DNA of 64,000 bases from Bacillota bacterium (GTDB taxonomy: Bacteria > Bacillota > Clostridia > Lachnospirales > Lachnospiraceae): NCBI GenBank assembly GCA_023421075.1, contig JAEZUM010000006.1:1-64000 (forward strand), in the 5' to 3' direction. Every line of letters begins with the position of its first letter. The stretch's first letter is position 1. A program made the position numbers and the translations under genes. Below, piece after piece: positions 44,318 through 52,608 of this stretch. A model generated the notes under the pieces. The model saw only the letters and a program-made list of their open reading frames with translations, was not told the DNA's origin and made no database searches.

Positions 44318-46045
44318 TTATTGCAGTAATGTCAGGACGCTTTCCGCGTTCTTTTTTGCTTGAGATAACATGGCTTGACCGACCTGCTCCAGGATATTTG
44401 CCTTCGCGAATTCGACCATTGCTTTCGCAATATCCGTGTCACGAATTCTGCTTTCCGCGCTTTCCAGGTTTTCAGCGGTATTTTCCAGATTCGCAATCAC
44501 GTGCTCCAGCCGATTCTGGGAAGCCCCGATATCAGAACGGATCGATGATACTGTCTTAATTGCATCATCACAATTCTTAATGGCCGTAGAGGCATCCGCA
44601 TTATTCGTTACGGTCAGGTTATCAACGCCAAGTGATGAGGCGCTGATTTTATCAATGGAAATAACCATGGATTGGTTGCTGTTCGCGCCGATTTGAAGAG
44701 TAATTCCCTGACGGATCGTATTCGTGTCCCAATTAACAGTAAGAACCGATCCGGAGCCGATGGTAAGTGTCGTGGTGGCGGCACTTGGCATTATGGCAGA
44801 ACCTGAATTTGGTATTACAGCGGAGGAAGAGGCATCCGTGGAACCTATGGGATCGGCTAACCCATCTAAAATATCTATGCCGCATTTAGTGTTTAAAAAG
44901 CTCTCAAATGTATTACCGGTATATGCTGCCTGAGCTTCGTTCTTGAAATTGTTGATAAAATCTTCATAGGTAGCGGCAGGAGTGTATTTCGCTACCAGAT
45001 CACGAAAGCTTTCATCCATTTGATCCATTTCAGCCAGCATTGTCTTAAAGCTACCGGAAAGTGTAGCTTCCACTTGATTATATAGATAGCTTGTCGCTAG
45101 ATATCCTACCGTATAAGTCTCGTAGCCACCCTGATTTCCCAGAAAATCAAAGCTTTGGATTCCGTCGTTAATCGCAGCAAAGTTAGTGTTATTATAGAGT
45201 TCATAAGAGCTGTATCTGGTGTCGCTGGCACCATTGACTGCTTCTGCAAGTCCTTCTATGAACCAGTTATCCGGCATTGCTTTCGTGGATACATTATCAA
45301 ACATATATTGATGAACCAGCTCATGAGTAATCACTCGGTCCGCTGCAATATTACCAATCGTAGGCCCATCCGTTCCCTGGTAGGTAATCCCATCGGTAAG
45401 ATATTTCGTATTGATATCGAGGGTAAAGCTGTCACCAAGATACCATCCGGACATAGTGGCTATATAATTATTATTGCTCTTGGTAAAGGTAACAGATAGT
45501 TCTGAACCGGATTCGAGGGTCCAGCCTAATGCATTTTCTATCTTCAATGCGGCATCATTCAACCAGGAGCCGTTGAGCCAGCTAATGAATTTGTCCTTTT
45601 CCGATTGGCTGATTCCCGAGGAACTACAGGAGCCATCCAGGAGCTTTTTGGTGTTAAATTCAGTCTCCCCGCCGATTCGATCTATTTCTTTTGCTAATTC
45701 ATCTAACTCCATTTTTATCGCATTCCGATCTAGAGCGGCATTCGTATCATTGCCCGCAGCAACGGATAATTCTCGCATTCTTTGCAGAATATTATGTACC
45801 TCATTCAAAGCTCCGTCTGCTGTTTGCAGCAGGGAGATTCCGTCCTGTGCGTTTGCACTGGCGCGGGTAAGGCTTCGTATCTGTGCACGCATCTTTTCAC
45901 TAATCGAAAGACCGGCAGCATTATCAGCAGCACGATTAATCCGGAAGCCGGAAGAGAGGACATTCATACTTTTTGATTTTCTGGTTGCGGCGATACCCAA
46001 CTGCTTGCTTATATTCATCATTGGTATATTGTGTTGGATAATCAT
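44318..46045 (-). CDS. Proteolytic flagellin (flagellinolysin type), HExxH metalloprotease insert
   Basis: The 575-residue protein has conserved flagellin ends: residues 1-140 (NISKQLGIAATRKSKSMNVL, SSGFRINRAADNAAGLSISE, QDGISLLQTADGALNEV) and about 480-575 (IASLEN-like helices, RDTDIAKAMVEFAKANILEQ, ending SVLTLLQ). The central hypervariable region, about 145-400, contains the zinc-protease motif HELVHQY (H241, E242, H245). The third ligand candidate is E264 in WFIEGLAE. Flagellins with such M9-collagenase-like inserts are known to assemble into enzymatically active flagella. The gene is monocistronic with a sigma-D type promoter and opposes the chemoreceptor gene. Confidence 0.92.
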   Translation of the reverse strand: MIIQHNIPMMNISKQLGIAATRKSKSMNVLSSGFRINRAADNAAGLSISEKMRAQIRSLTRASANAQDGISLLQTADGALNEVHNILQRMRELSVAAGNDTNAALDRNAIKMELDELAKEIDRIGGETEFNTKKLLDGSCSSSGISQSEKDKFISWLNGSWLNDAALKIENALGWTLESGSELSVTFTKSNNNYIATMSGWYLGDSFTLDINTKYLTDGITYQGTDGPTIGNIAADRVITHELVHQYMFDNVSTKAMPDNWFIEGLAEAVNGASDTRYSSYELYNNTNFAAINDGIQSFDFLGNQGGYETYTVGYLATSYLYNQVEATLSGSFKTMLAEMDQMDESFRDLVAKYTPAATYEDFINNFKNEAQAAYTGNTFESFLNTKCGIDILDGLADPIGSTDASSSAVIPNSGSAIMPSAATTTLTIGSGSVLTVNWDTNTIRQGITLQIGANSNQSMVISIDKISASSLGVDNLTVTNNADASTAIKNCDDAIKTVSSIRSDIGASQNRLEHVIANLENTAENLESAESRIRDTDIAKAMVEFAKANILEQVGQAMLSQAKKNAESVLTLLQ

Positions 46046-46075
46046 ACTTCACCTCCAGTCTCTTGGCTATCTAAT

Positions 46076-46102
46076 ATATCGGATTATAAGTGATGGAAGT
46101 TA
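46076..46102 (-). promoter_or_regulatory. Sigma-D (sigma-28) type flagellar promoter
   Basis: Read on the minus strand, TAAC (46102-46099) is followed by 15 bases and TCCGATAT (46083-46076). This is close to the motility consensus TAAA-N15-GCCGATAA. The distance to the flagellin ATG (46045) is about 30 bases and contains a GGAGGTG ribosome binding site. Confidence 0.8.
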
Positions 46103-46212
46103 ATGATAATTAACACAAAAGATTTATACAAAAGAACATTTGCCAGAGAATGCTTATGTGACTATAATATGATATAGGTTAGTAAGTCAAAACGAAATAG
46201 TATGAGGTGTCT

Positions 46213-47016
46213 ATGAGAAATAAGAAGATAATAATCTATATTATTGTGTCCTATGGAGTTACTTGGCTTCTTTGGTTGCCATTATTGATAAATCACATGT
46301 GGAAGGAGCATATACCACTTCTTCCTGCCCAGTTTTATCTGGCTTCCTTTGGACCCTTGATCGGAGCTGTAATTACCTCACTTTTATTTGGAGGAACGAA
46401 GGAATTGAAAGCCTGGTTTCGGAGAACCTATTCCCTTCGCTTTCCGATAAAGTGGTTGGGAATTGCAATTCTAATGCCCATACTTTATGGAATGATTTCA
46501 ATCGTAGTACATAGGATAGCTCTTGGAGTGTGGCCGGAATGGAGTCGATTTGGACTTACCGTTAAGCTACCTGGCTTTAATATCCTTCAGACTGCATTGG
46601 TTTGGGTTGCAACCTTTGGCCTTGGTGAGGAATCGGGATGGAGGGGCTTTTTGCTGCCGGAGCTGAATAAGCACTATTCCCTTCGGATTAGTTCGCTGAT
46701 TGTTGCTCTAATCTGGATATTCTGGCATCTGCCGGCATTCTTCTTCAACGAGAATTACATTAATATGGGACCCGGTATGATCGGCTGGGCAATCAGTCTG
46801 AGCTTTGGCTCGGTGTTGCTGGCATGGCTTTGTAATGGAAGTCGCTTCAGTGTCATACCGGTCTTAATATGGCATGGTGGCTTTGATTTGATCACAGCCA
46901 GTGATGATGCAGCTCAGGTCATGGCAATGGTATGCAGTATGCTGGTGATTGTGCAGGGTATTTACCTGATTCGTAAGATGGCGAGAAGTGAGAGACAAGA
47001 TAACATTATAAGTTGA
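46213..47016 (+). CDS. CPBP family intramembrane glutamic endopeptidase
   Basis: This membrane protein of about 267 residues has roughly eight helices. The CPBP/Abi active-site motifs are present: EESGWRGFLLPEL (EExxxR), then a FWHLPAFF motif about 40 residues later, and a third WHGGFD segment. These enzymes are related to Rce1 CaaX proteases; in bacteria some confer immunity to bacteriocins. The start is ATG 46213, five bases after GAGG. Confidence 0.9.
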   Translation: MRNKKIIIYIIVSYGVTWLLWLPLLINHMWKEHIPLLPAQFYLASFGPLIGAVITSLLFGGTKELKAWFRRTYSLRFPIKWLGIAILMPILYGMISIVVHRIALGVWPEWSRFGLTVKLPGFNILQTALVWVATFGLGEESGWRGFLLPELNKHYSLRISSLIVALIWIFWHLPAFFFNENYINMGPGMIGWAISLSFGSVLLAWLCNGSRFSVIPVLIWHGGFDLITASDDAAQVMAMVCSMLVIVQGIYLIRKMARSERQDNIIS

Positions 47017-47030
47017 TGATAGATAAAAAG

Positions 47031-47081
47031 GAAGTGAACTCATTTATCCGGGATATCGTTTCCGGTCTAAGGGTTCACTTC
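47031..47081. terminator. Hairpin between the convergent CPBP and kbl genes
   Basis: GAAGTGAAC (47031-47039) pairs with GTTCACTTC (47073-47081) over a 33-base loop that can fold further. The flanking T-run is weak. Confidence 0.6.
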
Positions 47082-47110
47082 ACATTTATATATGACAACA
47101 CGATTAGGGA

Positions 47111-48307
47111 CTAAATATTCATTGCTTCTTTGACTTCGATAAAGCATTTAACAATATAATCGATATCTTCCGTGGTATGAGCAGCAGAAACCTGAGTTCG
47201 GATACGGGCTTTTCCCTTGGGAACGACAGGGTAAGAGAAGGCAACCACATAGACTCCCTTTTCCATCATTCGTTTTGCCATTTCTACGGCAACTTTTTCA
47301 TCATACAGCATAATTGGTACAATGGGATGAACACCCTCTACAATATCAAAACCAGCCTCTGTTAAGAGTCTGCGGTAATATGAGGTATTCGTCTCCAGAC
47401 GATCGCGAAGCGAGGTATCACAATCCAGCATAGCGAATACTTCAAGGCTTGCACTTACGATAGAGGGCGCCAAAGTATTGGAGAATAGATAAGGACGACT
47501 TCTCTGTCGGAGTAGATCGATGATCTCCCTTCTGCCGCTGGTATATCCTCCGGATGCACCACCAAGTGCTTTGCCGAGCGTACCGGTTATAATGTCTACA
47601 CGACCTGTTACTCCACAGTGCTCTACACTTCCGCGTCCGGTCTTGCCTACAAAGCCAACTGCATGGCTGTCATCCACCATAACCAGTGCCTGAAACTCAT
47701 CGGCAATATCGCAGATATTCTTCAAGTCAGCGATAATTCCGTCCATAGAGAAGACACCATCCGTAGCTATTAGTTTAATTCTTGCACCGGCTGCATCTGC
47801 CTCCGCTAACCTGGCACGTAGATCTTCCATATTATTATTCTTATAACGGAAACGTTTTGCTTTGCATAGACGAACGCCATCTATAATGCTGGCATGATTT
47901 AACTCATCGCTAATGACAGCATCCTCTTCGGTGAGTATCGTCTCAAATAAGCCTCCGTTTGCATCAAAACAGGAGGAATACAAGATGGTATCCTCGGTTC
48001 CGAGAAAATGGCTGATACTTTGCTCTAATTTTTTGTGGATATCTTGTGTTCCGCAGATAAAGCGAACGGAGGATAACCCGTATCCCCTCTCGTCATAGGA
48101 ACGCTTGGCAGCTTCAATAATACGAGGGTCATTTGCCAGACCCAGATAGTTATTTGCGCACATGTTAAGAACAGTTCTACCGTCTCCCAAGGTGACCTTA
48201 GAACCCTGAGCCGAAGTAATTGGGCTTTCTCCCTTAAACAGACCAGCATCTTTGATTGTTTGTAATTCGTTCAAATAAAGGTTTCGTATATCCTCTTTGC
48301 GTATCAT
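47111..48307 (-). CDS. kbl: Glycine C-acetyltransferase (2-amino-3-ketobutyrate CoA ligase)
   Basis: This PLP enzyme cleaves 2-amino-3-ketobutyrate with CoA to glycine and acetyl-CoA, the second step of threonine degradation. The PLP lysine is K246 in TGTLGKALGG. DDSHAVGFVG carries the aspartate and histidine that hold the cofactor, and DELNHASIIDG is typical. Its 398 residues match the family. It lies 44 bases downstream of tdh on the same strand, which confirms the assignment over related KAS/ALAS-type enzymes. Confidence 0.96.
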   Translation of the reverse strand: MIRKEDIRNLYLNELQTIKDAGLFKGESPITSAQGSKVTLGDGRTVLNMCANNYLGLANDPRIIEAAKRSYDERGYGLSSVRFICGTQDIHKKLEQSISHFLGTEDTILYSSCFDANGGLFETILTEEDAVISDELNHASIIDGVRLCKAKRFRYKNNNMEDLRARLAEADAAGARIKLIATDGVFSMDGIIADLKNICDIADEFQALVMVDDSHAVGFVGKTGRGSVEHCGVTGRVDIITGTLGKALGGASGGYTSGRREIIDLLRQRSRPYLFSNTLAPSIVSASLEVFAMLDCDTSLRDRLETNTSYYRRLLTEAGFDIVEGVHPIVPIMLYDEKVAVEMAKRMMEKGVYVVAFSYPVVPKGKARIRTQVSAAHTTEDIDYIVKCFIEVKEAMNI

Positions 48308-48351
48308 CGTATTGATCCGATCCTTTCCTATGGTTTAAAAAGAGTACTTTC

Positions 48352-49413
48352 TTAATCGTTAATATGGCTCCAATCTAAGATTACCTTGCCGGAATAACCG
48401 GATCTCATGACATCGAAGCCTTTCTCATAATCCCTGACATCAAAACGGTGAGTTATAACATCGTCAATCGAGAGTCCGCTTTGCAGCATCGTTGACATCT
48501 TGTACCAGGTCTCGTACATTTCTCTGCCATAGATTCCTTTTATGGTCAGTCCGTTAAATATCACCTTATTCCAATCAATCGTCGTATCCTCCTTTTGTAA
48601 TCCCAGGAGAGCGATCTTCCCACCGTGCTTCATATTATTAATCATGTCGTTAAAACCTGCAGGGCTTCCTGACATCTCGAGACCTACATCAAAGCCCTCA
48701 CGCATTCCCAATGATTTCATAACATCGGATACTTTTTCCTTTGCTACATTGATAATACAATTAGCACCTAATTTTTTGGCCAGCTCCAGACGGTACTCGT
48801 TGACGTCGGTTACTACAACATGTCTTGCACCGACATGACGGCAGACTGCCGCAGCCATGGCTCCGATGGGACCGGCACCGGTAATCAATACATCCTCGCC
48901 TACCATATCGAAGGATAGAGCAGTGTGTACTGCATTGCCAAGTGGATCAAAGCAGGAGAACAGTTCTTCTCGGATCGATGGATCACAGCGCCAGACATTG
49001 GTGCTGGGAATCACAAGATACTGGGCAAAAGCACCGTTTCGGTTTACTCCGACGCCCTGGGTATCTTTACAGAGATGGCGATGACCTGCCAGACAATTAC
49101 GGCATTTGCCGCAGACGATATGGCCTTCTCCGGAGACAAGTTCTCCGATTTCATAGCCTTCTACGTTGTCTCCGACCTCTACAATCTCACCAACAAACTC
49201 ATGTCCTATAGTCATCGGAACAGGAATTGTCTTTTTTGACCATTCATCCCAGTTATAGATGTGCACATCGGTGCCGCAAATGGATGTCATGTGAATTTTA
49301 ATCTTTACTTCGTTCTTACCGGTTGATGGAACAGGAACTCGCTTCATCCATAATCCGGGTTCTGCTTTTTCTTTCACCAGAGCCCACATGGTATTGATTT
49401 CATTTTCATTCAT
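48352..49413 (-). CDS. tdh: L-threonine 3-dehydrogenase
   Basis: This zinc- and NAD-dependent medium-chain dehydrogenase oxidises threonine to 2-amino-3-ketobutyrate. The catalytic zinc site is in SICGTDVHIYNWDEW and GHEFVGE. The structural zinc cysteines are CGKCRNCLAGHRHLC. The NAD-binding turn is GAGPIGAMAAAVC. Its 353 residues are normal. It leads the tdh-kbl pair. Confidence 0.96.
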   Translation of the reverse strand: MNENEINTMWALVKEKAEPGLWMKRVPVPSTGKNEVKIKIHMTSICGTDVHIYNWDEWSKKTIPVPMTIGHEFVGEIVEVGDNVEGYEIGELVSGEGHIVCGKCRNCLAGHRHLCKDTQGVGVNRNGAFAQYLVIPSTNVWRCDPSIREELFSCFDPLGNAVHTALSFDMVGEDVLITGAGPIGAMAAAVCRHVGARHVVVTDVNEYRLELAKKLGANCIINVAKEKVSDVMKSLGMREGFDVGLEMSGSPAGFNDMINNMKHGGKIALLGLQKEDTTIDWNKVIFNGLTIKGIYGREMYETWYKMSTMLQSGLSIDDVITHRFDVRDYEKGFDVMRSGYSGKVILDWSHIND

Positions 49414-49655
49414 AAGCCGTCTCCTTTACTATTTTAGTATTGATTAATCGATAGGTTAAGTATTCGAAGTGATTGATTTCTTTACTATAATCATAAATCA
49501 AAAACCCAATTTTTGCAACAGAAATTCTTTGTCAGACGAACAGTATCTGATAAAGTGTCTCTGTAAGAAAGACATGTGTGCTGTAAAGAAAAATGCAGGG
49601 AAGTACCATGAACCTGTCGTATTTGGAAAATTATTACCGGGACCGGGTAAGTATA

Positions 49656-49683
49656 TTGATTTACTGAAAATTGATGTTATAAT
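49656..49683 (+). promoter_or_regulatory. Promoter of the second c-di-GMP riboswitch transcript
   Basis: TTGATT (49656-49661) and TATAAT (49678-49683) are separated by 16 bases, 31 bases before the aptamer. The rest of 49414-49713, upstream of tdh on the other strand, shows no gene. Confidence 0.7.
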
Positions 49684-49713
49684 TTTAGTAAATTTCATTA
49701 TTTTTACATATTA

Positions 49714-49802
49714 CTTTAGACAAGGCAAACTTACTGAAAGGTAAGGACGCAAAGCTATGGATCTACAGGTTATTATTATCCCAAGACTGCCAGGCTGCTA
49801 AG
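49714..49802 (+). promoter_or_regulatory. c-di-GMP-I riboswitch (GEMM-I) upstream of a KAS III-like gene
   Basis: The aptamer reads AAGGCAAAC, CTTACTGAAAGGTAAG with the tetraloop, GGACGCAAAGC, ATCTACAGG, then AAGACTGCCAGGCTGC. It closely resembles the copy at 41888. After it, CTCTGA and TCAGAG form a small hairpin without a T-run, so the expression platform is unclear and could be translational. The KAS III-like gene and a chemoreceptor follow. Confidence 0.92.
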
Positions 49803-49866
49803 TTAATGTCTCTGATGAACGCCTCAGAGCATACTTCTATTCTGGAGAACTTATTAAGGAGGAAAT

Positions 49867-50871
49867 ATGTATCAAAACGTACACATTGTGGGGGTTGGAT
49901 CCTATCATCCGGAACGAAAGGTAGAAAACCAGTTTTTTATTGATCATTTTAGAAGATACCAGGTAGAGGAGCATGCCGCCCAGCTGTTCAAGAAGCTTGG
50001 TCGACAGACCAGAACCTTCGCAGCTGAAAATGAAACCAGCTTATCCATGGCGGTGAAGGCTGCCAATCAGGTTCTCAGCAATACAGGGCTAAAGCCGGAG
50101 GATTTGGATATGATTATCTCTGTGTCCGACACTCCGGAATACTTATCCCCCTGCTGTGCATTGCTGATCAAGAACCAGCTTCAGGCAGTCAATGCACATG
50201 CGGTATTTGATATCAATGCGAATTGTATCGGAATGTTGACGGCGATGGATACGGCCGCAAGATACTTAAAAACGGATGAGAAATTCAATAAGGTACTGAT
50301 CGTCGGGGCATTGTTAATCAGTACTCAGGCGAGGGAAGACGATATGGTTGCTTACGGATGTACTGGTGATGGAGCAGCAGCGATTATTCTCGAGAGAAGA
50401 GTGGAGGAGGAGAGCCGAGGGCTTCTAGGGTCACGGATGTTCACCGATGACAATTATTATTGGTCCATAACCATGCCGGCATGCGGGATATCGAGAATCT
50501 CGGATAGTGCAATCCGTAATGAAGATAAGAAGATGTTATGGAAGCCCTTTGACTTCAGCTTCCTGTCAGACCGGTGGTCAGAGCTCATCAAAAAGCTTTT
50601 ATCGGATTATGAGTATACTCCGGAGGATGCTGCTCATTATTTTATGTCACAGTTTTCTTATTCGGATCTGGAGCTGACCATGGACAGGCTTGGAGTTGGG
50701 ATGGAGAGAGCAACCTTCATCGGAAATCAATATGGATATTCAGGGTGTACCAGCCCAATTATGGCATTGGATGATAAGTTGAGTCAGGAGCAAATTGAGA
50801 AAGATGACCTTAGTATATTCTGCTCCGTAGCCTCCGGCTACACAATGACCGCCTTATTATATAAATGGTAG
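49867..50871 (+). CDS. 3-oxoacyl-ACP synthase III-like protein with altered active site
   Basis: The 334-residue protein has the KAS III thiolase fold. The acyl cysteine is C120 in FDINANCIGML, and TGDGAAAIILE is conserved. The other two catalytic positions are changed. The usual FIPHQAN histidine segment reads FMSQFSY (259-265), and the usual GNTSAAS asparagine segment reads GYSGCTSP (290-297). Classical condensation is therefore doubtful. It may transfer or bind acyl groups. AAGGAGG precedes the ATG. A c-di-GMP riboswitch lies upstream and a chemoreceptor gene 24 bases downstream, so it is likely to serve motility or surface behaviour. Confidence 0.82.
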   Translation: MYQNVHIVGVGSYHPERKVENQFFIDHFRRYQVEEHAAQLFKKLGRQTRTFAAENETSLSMAVKAANQVLSNTGLKPEDLDMIISVSDTPEYLSPCCALLIKNQLQAVNAHAVFDINANCIGMLTAMDTAARYLKTDEKFNKVLIVGALLISTQAREDDMVAYGCTGDGAAAIILERRVEEESRGLLGSRMFTDDNYYWSITMPACGISRISDSAIRNEDKKMLWKPFDFSFLSDRWSELIKKLLSDYEYTPEDAAHYFMSQFSYSDLELTMDRLGVGMERATFIGNQYGYSGCTSPIMALDDKLSQEQIEKDDLSIFCSVASGYTMTALLYKW

Positions 50872-50895
50872 AACATACAAATCGAGGAGGCCTCC

Positions 50896-52434
50896 ATGAA
50901 TCACGAAAGAAGTACTATAATAAAATACCAATTTGACACCTTGAAGTTTGTACTGATTATTTATTCCATCAGCGCGGGCTTAGCAGGAACATTATTTGTT
51001 TTTCTGAAATTAATCGGCTTACTTGAGGAAATACATTGGTCCTCCCTGATTACACTGGCCATTCTCATGGTGTTTGAGCTTATAACCTTTAAGGTAATGT
51101 ATGATAGGACAACCAGAGATACACAACATATCACGGGATCGTTTCAGGCATTGAAAATAATCATTTTAGCTTTTTCCTATCTTAATTATTTGTTCATAGG
51201 TCTGATTATTCCGTCGAAGGAATTATGGGCATGTGTATTTTATTTTATAATACTGGCTGCATTATTTCTTGATAATCGATTAAACATTGCCTTTGTTGTA
51301 TTCGGTGTGATCTCTCAGGTTATTATATTTGTTTTGAATCCGGAGAGCCTGCCCGACGCCGATCACTTAATGAGAGAACTTATTTTAAGGGTGGTGGTTA
51401 TCAGCTTAATCTGCTTCGGAATTACGTTATTGACCTTCTTCTCCTCCAGGATTCTCAAGACGATTGAGAGGAACGAAGACGAGCTAAAGAAGCACAATGA
51501 TGATAATCTGATCCTGTTTCAAAAGGTGGAGGAATATTCTCAGTCCTTACTTATTTCCAGTGAAAGCTTATCAGAGATCGCAACGGAGGAGAGTGTCTCC
51601 ATTGAAGAAATCGCGAGTACCAGTCAGGAGGCTTCCAAAGAAGCGGATGCAATGCTTCATTATATCGATGACAATAATCGAAGCTTACAAAAGCTGCTGA
51701 ACACGAATCAGACAATCGCCGGAAGGGTAAAGGATACAGAAACAAAATCCATGAAGCTGACCGATATCTCGAATAAAAATGAAAATGCTTTGAAGGAAGC
51801 ATTAATGATTATTACTGATATTAAGGGAGATATCGAGAACACATTAGAAGCAACCTACATTCTGGAAGAAAAGTCGGATCAGATTGACGCGATGTTTGAA
51901 ATCATTCGTCAGATATCTGACCAGACCAATCTGCTTGCCTTAAATGCGTCAATCGAAGCAGCCAGAGCAGGTGCAGGTGGTAAGGGTTTTGCTGTCGTGG
52001 CCGATGAAATTAGAAAGCTGGCCGATAATACGAACAAATCCTTAAATGATGTAGCCTCCATTACACAGGATTTAAAGAAGAGGGTGAACGAGGTTAAGGA
52101 TCTGATGAACGTAAATACGCAGAAGGTGATACATGGTAATGATATCTTGCGTGATACGGTTGGTAATGTAACAGACATGATAACCGACCTGAAGGAATCT
52201 GGTAAGAATATCAACGAGATCAGTTATCTGACCGAAACCATGCTGCATGAGACCCAGAATACAGTGGATCTAAATGCAAGGCTAACAGCATCAACAAACA
52301 ACACCATTGATAGTTTTAACATCGTTTTTAACTCCATTCATCAAAACCTGGCAACCAGTGAAGAGCTTGCGGGAAGTGCAGAGACTTTGAAGGGAATTGC
52401 GGAGGATATGAATCGGTTAATTCACGTAATATAA
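50896..52434 (+). CDS. Methyl-accepting chemotaxis protein with six-helix membrane domain
   Basis: The 512-residue receptor has about six membrane helices in residues 15-195 and no external ligand domain. A cytoplasmic signalling domain follows whose tip SDQTNLLALNASIEAARAG and GFAVVADEIRKLAD are canonical. No HAMP domain is obvious. It may sense a membrane-embedded or energy-state signal, or read the acyl chemistry of the neighbouring KAS III-like protein; the last is speculation. It belongs to the c-di-GMP riboswitch transcript that starts near 49690. GAGGAGG precedes the ATG. Confidence 0.93.
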   Translation: MNHERSTIIKYQFDTLKFVLIIYSISAGLAGTLFVFLKLIGLLEEIHWSSLITLAILMVFELITFKVMYDRTTRDTQHITGSFQALKIIILAFSYLNYLFIGLIIPSKELWACVFYFIILAALFLDNRLNIAFVVFGVISQVIIFVLNPESLPDADHLMRELILRVVVISLICFGITLLTFFSSRILKTIERNEDELKKHNDDNLILFQKVEEYSQSLLISSESLSEIATEESVSIEEIASTSQEASKEADAMLHYIDDNNRSLQKLLNTNQTIAGRVKDTETKSMKLTDISNKNENALKEALMIITDIKGDIENTLEATYILEEKSDQIDAMFEIIRQISDQTNLLALNASIEAARAGAGGKGFAVVADEIRKLADNTNKSLNDVASITQDLKKRVNEVKDLMNVNTQKVIHGNDILRDTVGNVTDMITDLKESGKNINEISYLTETMLHETQNTVDLNARLTASTNNTIDSFNIVFNSIHQNLATSEELAGSAETLKGIAEDMNRLIHVI

Positions 52435-52452
52435 AATAAGAATACGTAAACG

Positions 52453-52492
52453 AAAGCCCACAGTGTGAATTATTCACAATGTGGGCTTTTTA
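52453..52492 (+). terminator. Terminator after the chemoreceptor operon
   Basis: AAAGCCCACAGTGTGAAT pairs with TCACAATGTGGGCTTT with one mismatch, followed by TTTT. Confidence 0.9.
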
Positions 52493-52608
52493 CGGTTCGA
52501 TAAATTCAATTGTTATTAAATGGATGATATGATAATATAAAAATTAGAAGTAATTATCCGCAAATCCTAAGACAAATTTAAAATTTACTTAGTAATGAGG
52601 AGAAACGT

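Noticed and set aside
45474..46103. Long plus-strand frame opposite the flagellin N-terminus
   Set aside because: It is antisense to a strongly conserved flagellin domain, and its sequence is rich in Ser/Arg as expected of a shadow frame.
49469..49744. 91-codon frame overlapping the second c-di-GMP riboswitch
   Set aside because: It covers the promoter and the start of the aptamer and has no ribosome site; the RNA explanation is stronger.
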